Assembly: GCA_026125895.1 (NCBI GenBank)
Contig: JAHCKG010000019.1
Span: forward strand, 1 to 64,000
DNA length: 64,000 nt
Origin: Pseudolabrys sp.
GTDB lineage: Bacteria > Pseudomonadota > Alphaproteobacteria > Rhizobiales > Xanthobacteraceae
Reading direction: 5' to 3'
Position 1 is the stretch's first letter, and each line of letters starts with the position of its first letter. A model generated the notes under the pieces. The model saw only the letters and a program-made list of their open reading frames with translations, searched no databases and was not told the DNA's origin. This document shows, piece by piece, positions 1 to 7,014 of this stretch. The position numbers were made by a program, and so were the translations under genes.

Positions 1-48
1 GCGCCCGTCCCCGCCGTCGGCGCCCAAGGCTTCTGGAACTGGTCATGA
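1..48 (+). CDS. 3' end of an unidentified gene of the integrated element
   Basis: The window opens inside a reading frame that ends APVPAVGAQGFWNWS before TGA at 46-48. Its stop overlaps the next start as ATGA, the same arrangement seen at the next two junctions, so I infer it is the upstream member of one translationally coupled cluster. Fifteen residues are too few to name a family. The frame assignment rests only on the overlap and the absence of earlier stops. Confidence 0.4.
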   Translation, partial: APVPAVGAQGFWNWS

Positions 49-242
49 CGACGCGCGCACCAGACCGCTACCCAGAGCCGCCACCGCCATGGAACGCCGA
101 CGGCTCTCACGAAACGGGCCGGCTCCGCGTCAGGCCCTCGTGGTTCGGCTTCGCCGTCGTCGAAGAACTCGTCGAATACCGAGACGGCCGGCAGCGCTGG
201 GAGCGAATTCGCTGGCCGCAGGAACTGGAGCGGCCGCGATGA
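45..242 (+). CDS. small hypothetical protein of the integrated element
   Basis: A 65-residue protein of unknown function. It is proline-rich at the N terminus and charged at the C terminus (EYRDGRQRWERIRWPQEL), with no signal peptide or membrane segment. Its start overlaps the previous stop and its own stop overlaps the next start (ATGA), which favours a real, translationally coupled gene over a chance frame. Small unrecognised proteins of this kind are common just upstream of integrase modules in alphaproteobacterial phages and integrative elements, but I can assign no role. Confidence 0.5.
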   Translation: MTTRAPDRYPEPPPPWNADGSHETGRLRVRPSWFGFAVVEELVEYRDGRQRWERIRWPQELERPR

Positions 243-493
243 CCGCGGTCCGCCTTCAGTGCTGCGTTCCGTTCTGCCGTCGGACGCGCAAGAACGAAAA
301 TCCTGAATACGTGGAGTGGATTTGCGGCGACCACTGGCCGCTGATCGACAAGCCCCGCCGTCGCGTCTGGGGCCGCATACGGGGCCGCTGGCGGCGCTTC
401 GGGCCGCCGGCGGCTGCCGACGCCATCGCCAGGCGTCTGTGGGCCTGCCTGAAGCGCCAGGCGATAGAGCGGACCACGGGGATTGCGGGATGA
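239..493 (+). CDS. small Cys/His protein, possible zinc binder, of the integrated element
   Basis: An 84-residue basic protein. The first half has C-C-x3-C (CCVPFC) and later C-x2-H (CGDHW), a plausible four-ligand metal site; the rest is Arg-rich (RRRVWGRIRGRWRR). I recall proteins with a CxxPxCRRTR...WICxxHW pattern from phage-like islands, but this was not checked. The ATG at 239 was chosen because it overlaps the stop of the previous gene by four bases; an in-frame start at 89 would overlap that gene almost entirely. Function unknown. Confidence 0.55.
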   Translation: MTAVRLQCCVPFCRRTRKNENPEYVEWICGDHWPLIDKPRRRVWGRIRGRWRRFGPPAAADAIARRLWACLKRQAIERTTGIAG

Positions 494-921
494 TCGAGGA
501 AAAACAGCGCGATAAGCCTGTAGTCGACCGCGATGCGCCGCTCCGCCTTGCCGAGGCGGCGAAGATCGCATTTCCTATGGGCGGCATGACGGCCGCCGGG
601 CTCCGCAGGGAGGCGGACAAAGGCCGTCTCGTGCTGGAATTTATCGCCGGGAAATATTTCACGACGCTGGCGAATATCGAGAGGATGCGTGAGCTATGCC
701 GCGTCGAGCAAAAGGAGCCCGGCTCTATCTCAGGGCAGCGCGCACCGATGCCGCCGGCAATATCACCCACGCGTCAACTTGGGTCATCCGCGACGGCGGA
801 CGCATCATTGGCACAGGATGCCTTGAGCATGAAGCTGGAGCGGCTGAGCAAAAGCTCAAAGCCTACCTTGCCGAGAAGTACGAGCCGAGGCGCAAGGTTC
901 AAGATATCGAAAGCATCCTGA
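490..921 (+). CDS. excisionase-like winged-helix DNA-binding protein
   Basis: 143 residues. Residues about 15-75 (LRLAEAAKIAF, MTAAGLRREADKGRL, then a short beta wing and FTTLANIERMRELCR) look like the MerR-type or excisionase-type winged helix usually found directly upstream of integrases; such proteins bend att DNA and steer the recombinase toward excision. The start overlaps the previous stop (ATGA). The last 226 bases overlap the integrase in another frame and encode a low-complexity, Ser/Pro/Arg-rich tail that is probably not a folded domain. The role is inferred from fold and position. Confidence 0.65.
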   Translation: MIEEKQRDKPVVDRDAPLRLAEAAKIAFPMGGMTAAGLRREADKGRLVLEFIAGKYFTTLANIERMRELCRVEQKEPGSISGQRAPMPPAISPTRQLGSSATADASLAQDALSMKLERLSKSSKPTLPRSTSRGARFKISKAS

Positions 922-1856
922 TCGCCGACGTCCTGTCCGTTTACGTCGATGATTGCCGAGATCGTCAGCGCAATCTCCGGACCTTCGACAAGCGGATCGC
1001 CCGCCTCAATGCATTTTGGGGACGCATGTGCCTCGCCGCAGTGAATGGTGAGAGCTGTCGCGCGTATCAGAAGCACCGCGACAATAAGGGCGGCGCGCGA
1101 CGCGATCTCGAGGATCTTCGAGCAGCAATCAACCATCACGCCGGCCAAGGCCTTCACCACGGCGTTGTCAGCGTCCTATTGCCGCCGAAGGGACGGCCTC
1201 GCGATCGCTGGCTGACACGGAAGGAGGCCGCCAAGCTCGTCTGGGCGTGCTGGCGCTACCGCGAAATCCAGCGAGCGCACCGCGGTCCAATGCGGGGAAA
1301 GCTGATTGAAACAGACAAGCGGCCGTTGCGTCATCTGGCGCGGTTCATCCTGATCGGGTTGTACACCGGCACCCGCGCCAGCGCGATCGCTAGCGCGTCG
1401 CCGGTGCCCGCCATTGGCCGCTCTTACGTCGACTTGGAGCGAGGACGCTTCTACCGCCTGCAGCAAGGCGCGGCCGCGTCCAACAAGCGCCAGCCAACCG
1501 TCCCCCTTCCGCCGCGGCTGCTCGCGCACATGCGGCGCTGGCACGGTCGCGCGCTGATCGCGGCGCACTTCGTCGAGCACAACGGCAAGCCGGTCAAATC
1601 GGTGAAGACGGCTTTCAAGCACGCGGTGACGCTGGCAAAACTCGGCGCCGGCGTCTCTCCGCACACGCTTCGTCACACTGCCGCGACCTGGATGATGCAG
1701 GCCGGCGTCGACATGTGGCAAGCGGCAGGCTATCTCGGCATGACGGCGGAAACGCTGGAGCGCGTTTACGGACACCACCACCCCGACCACCTGAAAGGGG
1801 CAGTCGAGGCAGCCGGTCGCGGAGGCCGAGCGCCCGTCCAAGCCAAGGTATTGTGA
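696..1856 (+). CDS. int: tyrosine recombinase (phage-type integrase)
   Basis: 386 residues, a normal length. The N-terminal region is an arm/core-binding segment; the catalytic domain carries Arg227 (in TGTRASAI), the H-x-x-R box H323-T-L-R326-H, and the nucleophile Tyr358 (VYGHHHPDHL). It catalyses site-specific integration and excision between attP and attB. The start at ATG 696 lies inside the excisionase-like frame, preceded by GAGGATGCGTGAG; an upstream start would lose the typical PRRAKGARLYLR beginning. The gene ends 417 bases from the 3' end of the CAU tRNA, the usual place for an island att site. The catalytic set is complete, so it may be active. Confidence 0.93.
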   Translation: MPRRAKGARLYLRAARTDAAGNITHASTWVIRDGGRIIGTGCLEHEAGAAEQKLKAYLAEKYEPRRKVQDIESILIADVLSVYVDDCRDRQRNLRTFDKRIARLNAFWGRMCLAAVNGESCRAYQKHRDNKGGARRDLEDLRAAINHHAGQGLHHGVVSVLLPPKGRPRDRWLTRKEAAKLVWACWRYREIQRAHRGPMRGKLIETDKRPLRHLARFILIGLYTGTRASAIASASPVPAIGRSYVDLERGRFYRLQQGAAASNKRQPTVPLPPRLLAHMRRWHGRALIAAHFVEHNGKPVKSVKTAFKHAVTLAKLGAGVSPHTLRHTAATWMMQAGVDMWQAAGYLGMTAETLERVYGHHHPDHLKGAVEAAGRGGRAPVQAKVL

Positions 1857-2182
1857 TGGACAAGCTAATACCCAGCCTGATTGTGGCGGCACTGAGCGCC
1901 TTGACCTGGCTAGCCTACAAACACCCGCCTGCTTTCAAGATGATCGCCGCATTTCCAATGATCGCGGTGACGCTGATCTATGTGGCATTCGCAATTTGGG
2001 AGTTCGGTGTATCAAAAGGATACTCGAAGATGCTTGAGTTTCTGAAGCCGGGAAGCTTCGACGAAGCCCAAAAGCAGGTGGACGAGCTGCGGGTGCTCAC
2101 GGGATGGCACGGTGCCGCCGTCTTTTGCTTTAATCTGTATATGGTCTTTCTGATCAACCTGCCCGCAATCCTGCGTGACTGA
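1856..2182 (+). CDS. small membrane protein at the element boundary
   Basis: 108 residues, starting at an ATG that shares one base with the integrase stop. There are three hydrophobic segments: about 4-19 (PSLIVAALSALTWLAY), 27-46 (MIAAFPMIAVTLIYVAFAI) and 84-103 (GAAVFCFNLYMVFLINL), separated by a charged loop. It is most simply an inner-membrane protein translated together with the integrase. I do not recognise the family. It could be element cargo (superinfection or stability functions are typical) but nothing in the sequence shows that. Confidence 0.6.
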   Translation: MDKLIPSLIVAALSALTWLAYKHPPAFKMIAAFPMIAVTLIYVAFAIWEFGVSKGYSKMLEFLKPGSFDEAQKQVDELRVLTGWHGAAVFCFNLYMVFLINLPAILRD

Positions 2183-2273
2183 ATGAAGAACGAAAGGACA
2201 TCGTTTCTGTGGCGGTATCTGTGGCGGCGCAGGCCGAGCAATCCGAACAACGATCGTTAGAGCTTGATTTTAT

Positions 2274-2349
2274 TGGTGGGCCCGGCAGGACTCGAACCTG
2301 CAACCAGACCGTTATGAGCGGTCGGCTCTAACCATTGAGCTACGGGCCC
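2274..2349 (-). tRNA. tRNA with anticodon CAU, probably tRNA-Ile2
   Basis: A 76-base cloverleaf read on the minus strand: acceptor GGGCCCG/CGGGCCC, D arm GCTC/GAGC, anticodon stem GACCG/CGGTC with loop CTCATAA, T arm with GGTTCGAGTCC, encoded CCA. Anticodon CAU could be Met or the lysidine-modified Ile2; the acceptor and arm sequences resemble Ile2 (ileX-type) more than initiator tRNA, whose first pair is mismatched. The 3' end faces the integrase, making it the likely attB. Confidence 0.9.
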
Positions 2350-2566
2350 GTTGCCGCCGCAGCAAGGCGGGCGGCAAGCGCCCTCATGTAACAAGGCACG
2401 CACCCCTGAGGCAATTGCCGGACGCCCGGCTTTTCCGGGCCGCCCCCACGACCCGCCACCTGGCGGCCTCGCCGCCCATCACGCGCCGCGCGCCGAAAGA
2501 TTCATCCTCGCCGCACGACTCGTTTTACGTGTGCCACCCGCGTTTCGCGCCGGCGCATTTATTTGG

Positions 2567-3421
2567 ATGGCAAGGCTATGGCGTTTTTCCCGACTCAGTT
2601 ATGCACAGGTGATGCTGCCGATCTTTCGAATCATTTCAGTGGGCGGCGTATCCCTCGCCATTTTGATTTTGGCCCTGGCGCTCATTCCGCCGGGCGGCAC
2701 GCATTTGCTGCTGACGCCGCACGACACCGGCGCGCGCGGCGCGATGATCGATCGGGGCCAACACCCGGAATGGCGGCAGTTCATGATCCAGGCGGCGCTG
2801 CGCCGCGCCGATGAGCTTGGGCGGTTGCGCAGCCTGCCGAGCACGCCGGTACGCCTGCCCGACATCGCCGCGCCGGTCGATGACAAGTCCGCCGATGACA
2901 AGGCGGCCGATGCCGCAACCCCGCAGCCCGATGAGGCGGTCGCCGGCTTGCAGTCCGGCGCGCAGCCGCCAGCGTCCGAGGACATTACCGGGTCGATCAA
3001 CGAAAATCCCGGCGCCACCATCCCGATCGATATCGGCGAAGCGTCGTCAACCGAATTGCCGATCGGACCGAGTGAGGAAAAGCTGCCGGTCAGCGGCGTG
3101 CAGGACTCGCACGTGCCGGCGCCTGCCTTCGAGCCAGCCTCGGCGCCCGCCCCGGGGCCGGCGATCGCGGCGCCGCCCGCCGCTGCCGTCATCGAATGGC
3201 GCGAGACGGTCCTGCCGCGCGCCAGGCCGAAGATACGCGTGATGCAAAAGCGACCACGCCACCGCAAGCCGACACCCGCGCCGCAGGCCGCCGCGCCTCA
3301 GGTGCCGCCGCCGTTCAATATACTGGCTGCGATCTTCGGCGGCTTCTCCCGCGCCGAAGCGACCGCGCCGACGCCCGGTTACAATCTCGCCTCAGGCACC
3401 AATCGCGCCGCCGGGCAATAG
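2567..3421 (+). CDS. membrane-anchored Pro/Ala-rich protein of unknown function
   Basis: 284 residues from ATG 2567. One transmembrane helix (ISVGGVSLAILILALALIP) near the N terminus is followed by a short conserved-looking stretch (DRGQHPEWRQFMIQAALRRADELGRL) and a long low-complexity tail rich in Pro, Ala and Asp, then a basic patch (PRARPKIRVMQKRPRHRKP). It is predicted to be an inner-membrane protein with a periplasmic tail. There is no clear ribosome site; ATG 2612 (MLPIFRI) is an equally possible start and would keep the helix. The upstream open frame back to 2351 runs out of the tRNA and is unlikely to be coding. No family recognised. Confidence 0.6.
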   Translation: MARLWRFSRLSYAQVMLPIFRIISVGGVSLAILILALALIPPGGTHLLLTPHDTGARGAMIDRGQHPEWRQFMIQAALRRADELGRLRSLPSTPVRLPDIAAPVDDKSADDKAADAATPQPDEAVAGLQSGAQPPASEDITGSINENPGATIPIDIGEASSTELPIGPSEEKLPVSGVQDSHVPAPAFEPASAPAPGPAIAAPPAAAVIEWRETVLPRARPKIRVMQKRPRHRKPTPAPQAAAPQVPPPFNILAAIFGGFSRAEATAPTPGYNLASGTNRAAGQ

Positions 3422-3442
3422 CACCCCGCATCGATGCAAAAT

Positions 3443-3471
3443 AAAACCGCCGCGCAAGCGCGGCGGTTTTT
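3443..3471 (+). terminator. intrinsic terminator after the 2567-3421 gene
   Basis: A perfect 12-bp inverted repeat (AAAACCGCCGCG / CGCGGCGGTTTT) with a CAAG loop, running into T5. The A-tract on the other side means it may also work for the converging gene at 3522-4151. Confidence 0.85.
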
Positions 3472-3521
3472 GACATTCGTGAGCAACGAAGTGCGAGAGC
3501 GCCCGTCCGGCGCCCGCCTTA

Positions 3522-4151
3522 TCAGTGCGAACTGATGATGGCCGCGTCGCCGGCATCCACGCGGTCGGCGCGCATCTCGCTCGGCCCCGGCTCGTCCGCC
3601 GCTTCCGAGGTTTCCGCAGCCGCCGTGGTCATTTGCGGTTGGTCGGCCGCCTTGGCACTGGCGGCGATCGCCGCCTGCTTGCCCGGCGACAGCGCCGCCG
3701 TGGTCTCGGCGCCCGGCATCGCCATGCCCTTGCGCTTGGCGACATAGTAATAGCCGCCGGCATAATAACGCACGGCGCGGTCGGCATTGCCGCCCGCCGC
3801 CTGATAGGCGCCGGCGAGATACTTCACCGCGTAGGTCATGTTGGTGTCGGCATCGAGCAGGCCGGCTGCGGTGCCGCGATAGCCCATGGCGCGCGCGGTG
3901 CCGAGGCGGATCTGCATCAGGCCGTAATTGCCCTTGCTGATGACGCGCGGATTGCCGCGGCTCTCGCGATGGATGACGCGGCGGACCAGCGCCTCCGGCA
4001 CGCTATGCGCGGCGGCGTGCTTGGCGATCAGCGAGTCGAGACCATTGCCGTTGCCATCGATGTTCTTGCGGGTTTGCGCCAGCGCCGACGAAGTCGAGAA
4101 GGCGGCGACGACGAGCAAAGCGACCGAGAATCGGTGGCAAACGCTGCGCAT
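3522..4151 (-). CDS. secreted lytic transglycosylase, SLT family
   Basis: 209 residues with a signal peptide (VALLVVAAFSTSSALAQ). The SLT (goose-lysozyme-like) fold follows: catalytic Glu in VIHRESRGNP, then GNYGLMQI, AMGYRG, LLDADTNMTYAVKYLAG and AVRYYAGGYY. It cleaves the MurNAc-GlcNAc bond of periplasmic peptidoglycan with 1,6-anhydro formation. The tail after residue about 150 is Ala-rich and disordered. The ATG at 4151 has GGAGACG upstream and gives a clean signal peptide; longer frames do not. The FixK-type box lies about 98 bases upstream, but the miniprotein on the other strand is better placed to use it. Short stand-alone SLT proteins are common in Rhizobiales. Confidence 0.85.
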   Translation of the reverse strand: MRSVCHRFSVALLVVAAFSTSSALAQTRKNIDGNGNGLDSLIAKHAAAHSVPEALVRRVIHRESRGNPRVISKGNYGLMQIRLGTARAMGYRGTAAGLLDADTNMTYAVKYLAGAYQAAGGNADRAVRYYAGGYYYVAKRKGMAMPGAETTAALSPGKQAAIAASAKAADQPQMTTAAAETSEAADEPGPSEMRADRVDAGDAAIISSH

Positions 4152-4242
4152 GGTCTCGTCTCCGTGTTGTTGGGGGTAGCGGCCTTGTGAAGGCGGACTC
4201 GGGCAACTTTGTGGCCGGATTCCGCCCCATTCGGTTCCGTCA

Positions 4243-4256
4243 TTGATCCAGATCAA
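4243..4256 (+). promoter_or_regulatory. FixK/FNR-type box
   Basis: TTGATCCAGATCAA matches the TTGAT-N4-ATCAA consensus of the Crp/Fnr family regulators FixK and FnrN exactly. Its centre is 62 bases before the ATG of the 35-aa miniprotein, consistent with a class II position near -41.5 and a 5' leader of about 20 bases. Confidence 0.8.
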
Positions 4257-4311
4257 GGGGAAATCGTCGGTTTTACCTAGCTTTACCCCATTGGAACCGG
4301 GGGAACCGCGC

Positions 4312-4419
4312 ATGCCGACAGATTCACTATTCGTGACGATTGGTGTCACCTTCGCCTTTGTAGTCTTCGCCGTCGCGCTCGCCTGGGCCGACCACCAGAC
4401 CCGCAAGACACAGAAATAA
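4312..4419 (+). CDS. 35-aa single-helix membrane miniprotein, likely oxygen-controlled
   Basis: The frame begins MPTDSLFVTIGV, continues TFAFVVFAVALAWADHQT and ends RKTQK. One hydrophobic helix of about 20 residues is followed by a short basic tail, giving an N-out/C-in inner-membrane miniprotein. A GGGGGAA ribosome site stands 8 bases before the ATG, and the FixK-type box is correctly spaced upstream. FixK in this group switches on microaerobic respiration, so a role with a terminal oxidase or other respiratory complex (as for CcoQ- or CydX-type peptides) is possible but is inference only. It is not CcoQ by sequence. Confidence 0.65.
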   Translation: MPTDSLFVTIGVTFAFVVFAVALAWADHQTRKTQK

Positions 4420-4549
4420 AACGCGACGCGCGCTTGCCGCTTTAGTGGTTGGCGGCCACCGCAAATCCGGTTAATTCCCGATCTGGCCGCCCCGCGCGCA
4501 ACACGCGGGCGCGCTGGCATTCAGGCCAGGTCCGGAGGCGTTGCGCCGC

Positions 4550-5815
4550 ATGCGGAAAAGTCTGCGTCCGATCGCATCGCTGCTGCTCGGCATCGGCTTT
4601 TTGCTGTCAGGGAACGGCATGCTGTTCACGCTGCTGCCGCTGCGCGGCACGGCGGATGATTTCGGCGCCGTCACCCTCGGCCTCATCGGCTCTTTCTATT
4701 ACGTCGGGTTCGTCGCCGGCTGCATCCTGGCGCCTTTCGTGGTGCAGAGCTCCGGCCACATCCGCGCCTTCGCCGCGCTGGTGGCGCTCGCCGTCACCGC
4801 CTCGCTCGCCTACGAACTGGCGCCGCATCCCTATGCGTGGATGGCGCTGCGCCTGATCAACGGGTTCTCGCTCGCCGGCATCTATCTGGTGATCGAAAGC
4901 TGGCTCAACAGCAGCGCCACCAATGACACGCGCGGCCTGGTGATGTCCACCTACGTCGTCGTCAACTACGGCGCCTTCACCGTCGGCCAGTCGCTGGTGA
5001 CGCTGTATCCCATCGATGCCGCCGGCAATTTCATGATCGCGGCGATCCTCGGCGCCATCGGCATCATTCCCGTGGCCCTGACGCGCTCGCCGCAGCCGGC
5101 GCCGATCAAGGTGGTGCGCTTCCGTCCGGTGCAGCTCTATCGCGCAGCGCCGGTCGGTCTGGTCGCCAGTTCGATGATCGGCATGGTGAGCGGCTCGTTC
5201 TGGAGTCTCGGCGCCATTTCGGCGGCCGGCAGCGGCCTCGACGTCGGCCAGGTGGCGATGTTCATGAGCGCGGCAACGCTCGCCGGCGCCATCAGCCAGT
5301 GGCCCGTCGGCCGCCTGTCCGATCGCGTCGACCGGCGCATGGTGCTGCTGGCGCTGCTGATCAGCGCGGCAGTGGTCGGCTTCCTGTTGTGGTTGACAGC
5401 GGCGAGCGGCGCGCTGCTCCTCGTGTTCGGCTTGCTGTTCGGCGCGCTGGCTCTGCCGACCTATTCGCTGGCCGCGGCGCATGCCTATGACCGCACGCCG
5501 CCGAGTGAGACTTTGCCGACCGCCGCGACGATCCTGCTCGCCAACGCCGCCGGCGCCGTGATCGGCCCGCTCATCGCCTCCGCCGTCATGGGCGCGGTCG
5601 ACCCGCGGGCGCTGTTCCTGTTCACCGCGGCGACGCATGCGCTGCTGGCGGGTTACGTGTTCTACCGCACCAAGGTGCAGTCCTCGCCGCCGGCCGACGA
5701 GAAGGTCGAGTTCGGCATGGCGGCGAGCACGCCGGTCACCACCATGAGCACGGCGGAGACCGATCAGACCATCGCCGCTGCGACGGCAGCGGCCGAAGAA
5801 ACCGCCGCCAAATAA
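4550..5815 (+). CDS. MFS transporter, YcaD-like
   Basis: 421 residues with about twelve hydrophobic segments and the MFS signature after helix 8 (GRLSDRVDRRMVLL). Features such as LRLINGFSLAGIYLVIESWLN and the Ala-rich, acidic cytoplasmic C terminus resemble the YcaD group of MFS carriers. The substrate is unknown. ATG 4550 was chosen over the in-frame TTG at 4541 because GGAGG at 4534-4538 is then 11 bases away instead of 2. It sits alone between the miniprotein and a terminator facing the opposite way. Confidence 0.85.
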   Translation: MRKSLRPIASLLLGIGFLLSGNGMLFTLLPLRGTADDFGAVTLGLIGSFYYVGFVAGCILAPFVVQSSGHIRAFAALVALAVTASLAYELAPHPYAWMALRLINGFSLAGIYLVIESWLNSSATNDTRGLVMSTYVVVNYGAFTVGQSLVTLYPIDAAGNFMIAAILGAIGIIPVALTRSPQPAPIKVVRFRPVQLYRAAPVGLVASSMIGMVSGSFWSLGAISAAGSGLDVGQVAMFMSAATLAGAISQWPVGRLSDRVDRRMVLLALLISAAVVGFLLWLTAASGALLLVFGLLFGALALPTYSLAAAHAYDRTPPSETLPTAATILLANAAGAVIGPLIASAVMGAVDPRALFLFTAATHALLAGYVFYRTKVQSSPPADEKVEFGMAASTPVTTMSTAETDQTIAAATAAAEETAAK

Positions 5816-5850
5816 AAAATGCCGGACGGGCGAGGCGCCCATCCGGCATT
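5813..5850 (-). terminator. intrinsic terminator of the 5874-6283 gene pair
   Basis: The stem AATGCCGGA-x-GGGCG / CGCCC-x-TCCGGCATT, with a 3-base loop, is followed on the minus strand by a T-run of six or more. It can also block readthrough from the MFS gene, which ends at its edge. Confidence 0.8.
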
Positions 5851-5873
5851 TGACTTCTTGCTTTGTGCGCCGA

Positions 5874-6035
5874 TCAGACGTCCGCGAACGGATACTTGCG
5901 GCGCGCTTCCTGGGTCTGCTGCAGGGCCTCGTCGAGGACCTCGAGCACCATCGACACGTAGTGCGACAGCTTCTTGCCGGTGTTGGCGGCCGGCAGCATG
6001 TGGCGCGGATCGGCCTTCGCGGTTGCGACGTTCAT
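5874..6035 (-). CDS. 53-aa conserved-looking small protein, second of a pair
   Basis: The sequence starts MNVATAKADPRHMLPAAN and ends ARRKYPFADV. The middle (KKLSHYVSMVLEVLDEALQQTQEARRK) reads as one amphipathic helix, and there is no signal peptide or membrane helix. AGGAG is 9 bases before the ATG. It follows the 6050-6283 gene by 14 bases and shares its promoter and terminator. I do not recognise the family. Its operon is preceded by TGC-N3-GCA sites like those before the phasin, so a link to polyhydroxyalkanoate granules is a reasonable hypothesis. Confidence 0.65.
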   Translation of the reverse strand: MNVATAKADPRHMLPAANTGKKLSHYVSMVLEVLDEALQQTQEARRKYPFADV

Positions 6036-6049
6036 GACCAAAACGCTCC

Positions 6050-6283
6050 TTACAGGCGGGCCGAGGACGACAGGAAGCGGCGCTCGATCTCGCGCTCGGC
6101 TTCGTCGGTGAACTTGCCGCCGGTCTCGGCGACGTAGCGGGCGACATCGCGCTCGGCCTGACGCATACGGGCGGCCATCAGGGCGTCCAGCACGCGGGCG
6201 ACAAAGCCGCGCTTGCGGGTCGTCTTGGCCGGCGTGTAGGTGGCAGAAAAGGCCGCTTCGACGGCAGACGGGGTGTAGGACAT
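6050..6283 (-). CDS. 77-aa small helical protein, first of a pair
   Basis: It begins MSYTPSAVEAAFSATYTPAK, has a basic linker (TTRKRGFVAR), then two predicted helices (VLDALMAARMRQAERDVARYV and FTDEAEREIERRFL). It looks cytosolic and amphipathic. GGAGAG stands before the ATG. The architecture (short N-terminal tail, Arg-rich helices) recalls small DUF1127-like proteins of alphaproteobacteria but I cannot assign it. It is co-transcribed with 5874-6035, and control by a PhaR-like repressor is inferred from the upstream sites. Confidence 0.65.
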   Translation of the reverse strand: MSYTPSAVEAAFSATYTPAKTTRKRGFVARVLDALMAARMRQAERDVARYVAETGGKFTDEAEREIERRFLSSSARL

Positions 6284-6336
6284 GGCATCTCTCCAATTCC
6301 GCTCCGCATCGTCGATGGTGCAGAGCATCAAAACCT

Positions 6337-6389
6337 TGTTGCAACGCAATATAGTCGAATTGGGCGTCGGAGGTAGGTGCACTGCAACA
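6337..6389. promoter_or_regulatory. two TGC-N3-GCA operator-like sites before the 6283 gene
   Basis: TGTTGCAACGCAATA at 6337-6351 and GTGCACTGCAACA at 6377-6389. Both contain TGC-N3-GCA, the core of the published PhaR consensus CTGC-N3/4-GCAG. Near copies of both occur together before the phasin at 63535-63566 (14/15 and 12/13 matches). The rest of the 6284-6687 gap shows no gene I would support. Confidence 0.55.
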
Positions 6390-6687
6390 TGTGACGCATG
6401 CCGAATGTGCATGCTCTACATTGCGGCAAACGGCCCATTGTTGAACGAATCTTAGCGGAATGGACGATTTGAGCGGTCGTTTTTGGGGACGCTGGTCGCT
6501 TTAGGCGATTTATTAACGAATCGGCTCTTTTCGATGCCTTGGATATAGGCCACAAGTGCATAGCTTCCAGTCTATCGGTTCCGGCACGGCCCGGGACCAC
6601 TCCGAAAATCGGCAGTTTGCCGCCCCTTGCCCCGGGAATGCGCGCCTTTGCGCCGCGCCCGGCGCCGACCGTTGAGGTTCATGACCA

Positions 6688-6942
6688 ATGGCCAAAAAAC
6701 CGGGTACCAATCCCAAGGGCGAGTTCGTCTTCTTCAATGTCGTCTATGAAGACGGCTCGCAGCGCTCGAACCGCCGGGTTCCGGCAGAACTGCTCGACAG
6801 CCTCGAGAAGGATGAACCGGCGCTCGGCTTCCTGATCGAGCAGGACCGCGAGATCGCCGAGAAGTCCGGCCGCGCGCCGCTCGAGATCAAGTCGATCGCG
6901 CGGGTCGGCGCCAAGCCGAAGAAGGTCATGAACGTCAAATGA
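6688..6942 (+). CDS. 84-aa conserved-type protein of unknown function
   Basis: A soluble, charged protein: KPGTNPKGEFVFFNVVYEDGSQRSNRRVP, then a helical acidic middle (LLDSLEKDEPALGFLIEQDREIAEKSG) and a basic end (ARVGAKPKKVMNVK). The pattern of a beta-hairpin plus helix suggests a small nucleic-acid or protein-binding fold, but I do not recognise a family. A weak GAGG lies upstream. It stands between divergent and same-strand neighbours without a shared operon. Confidence 0.65.
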   Translation: MAKKPGTNPKGEFVFFNVVYEDGSQRSNRRVPAELLDSLEKDEPALGFLIEQDREIAEKSGRAPLEIKSIARVGAKPKKVMNVK

Positions 6943-7014
6943 TGGCCATCACAGCCTGACGCCCGGTTTCGCGGTTCAATGGATCGTCTTTCGATCCGAA
7001 CCGTGAGGCTGACC

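Noticed and set aside
89..493. 134-codon reading of the Cys/His gene from an earlier ATG
   Set aside because: It would overlap the 45-242 gene nearly completely; the ATGA junction at 239 fits the pattern of the cluster.
2351..2566. N-terminal extension of the Pro-rich membrane protein back to the tRNA
   Set aside because: Begins inside tRNA-flanking sequence, has no ribosome site and low-quality coding sequence before the membrane helix.
6328..6600. 90-codon minus-strand frame upstream of the small-gene pair
   Set aside because: Poor coding character, no ribosome site, and it covers the shared operator sites, so it is read as promoter DNA.
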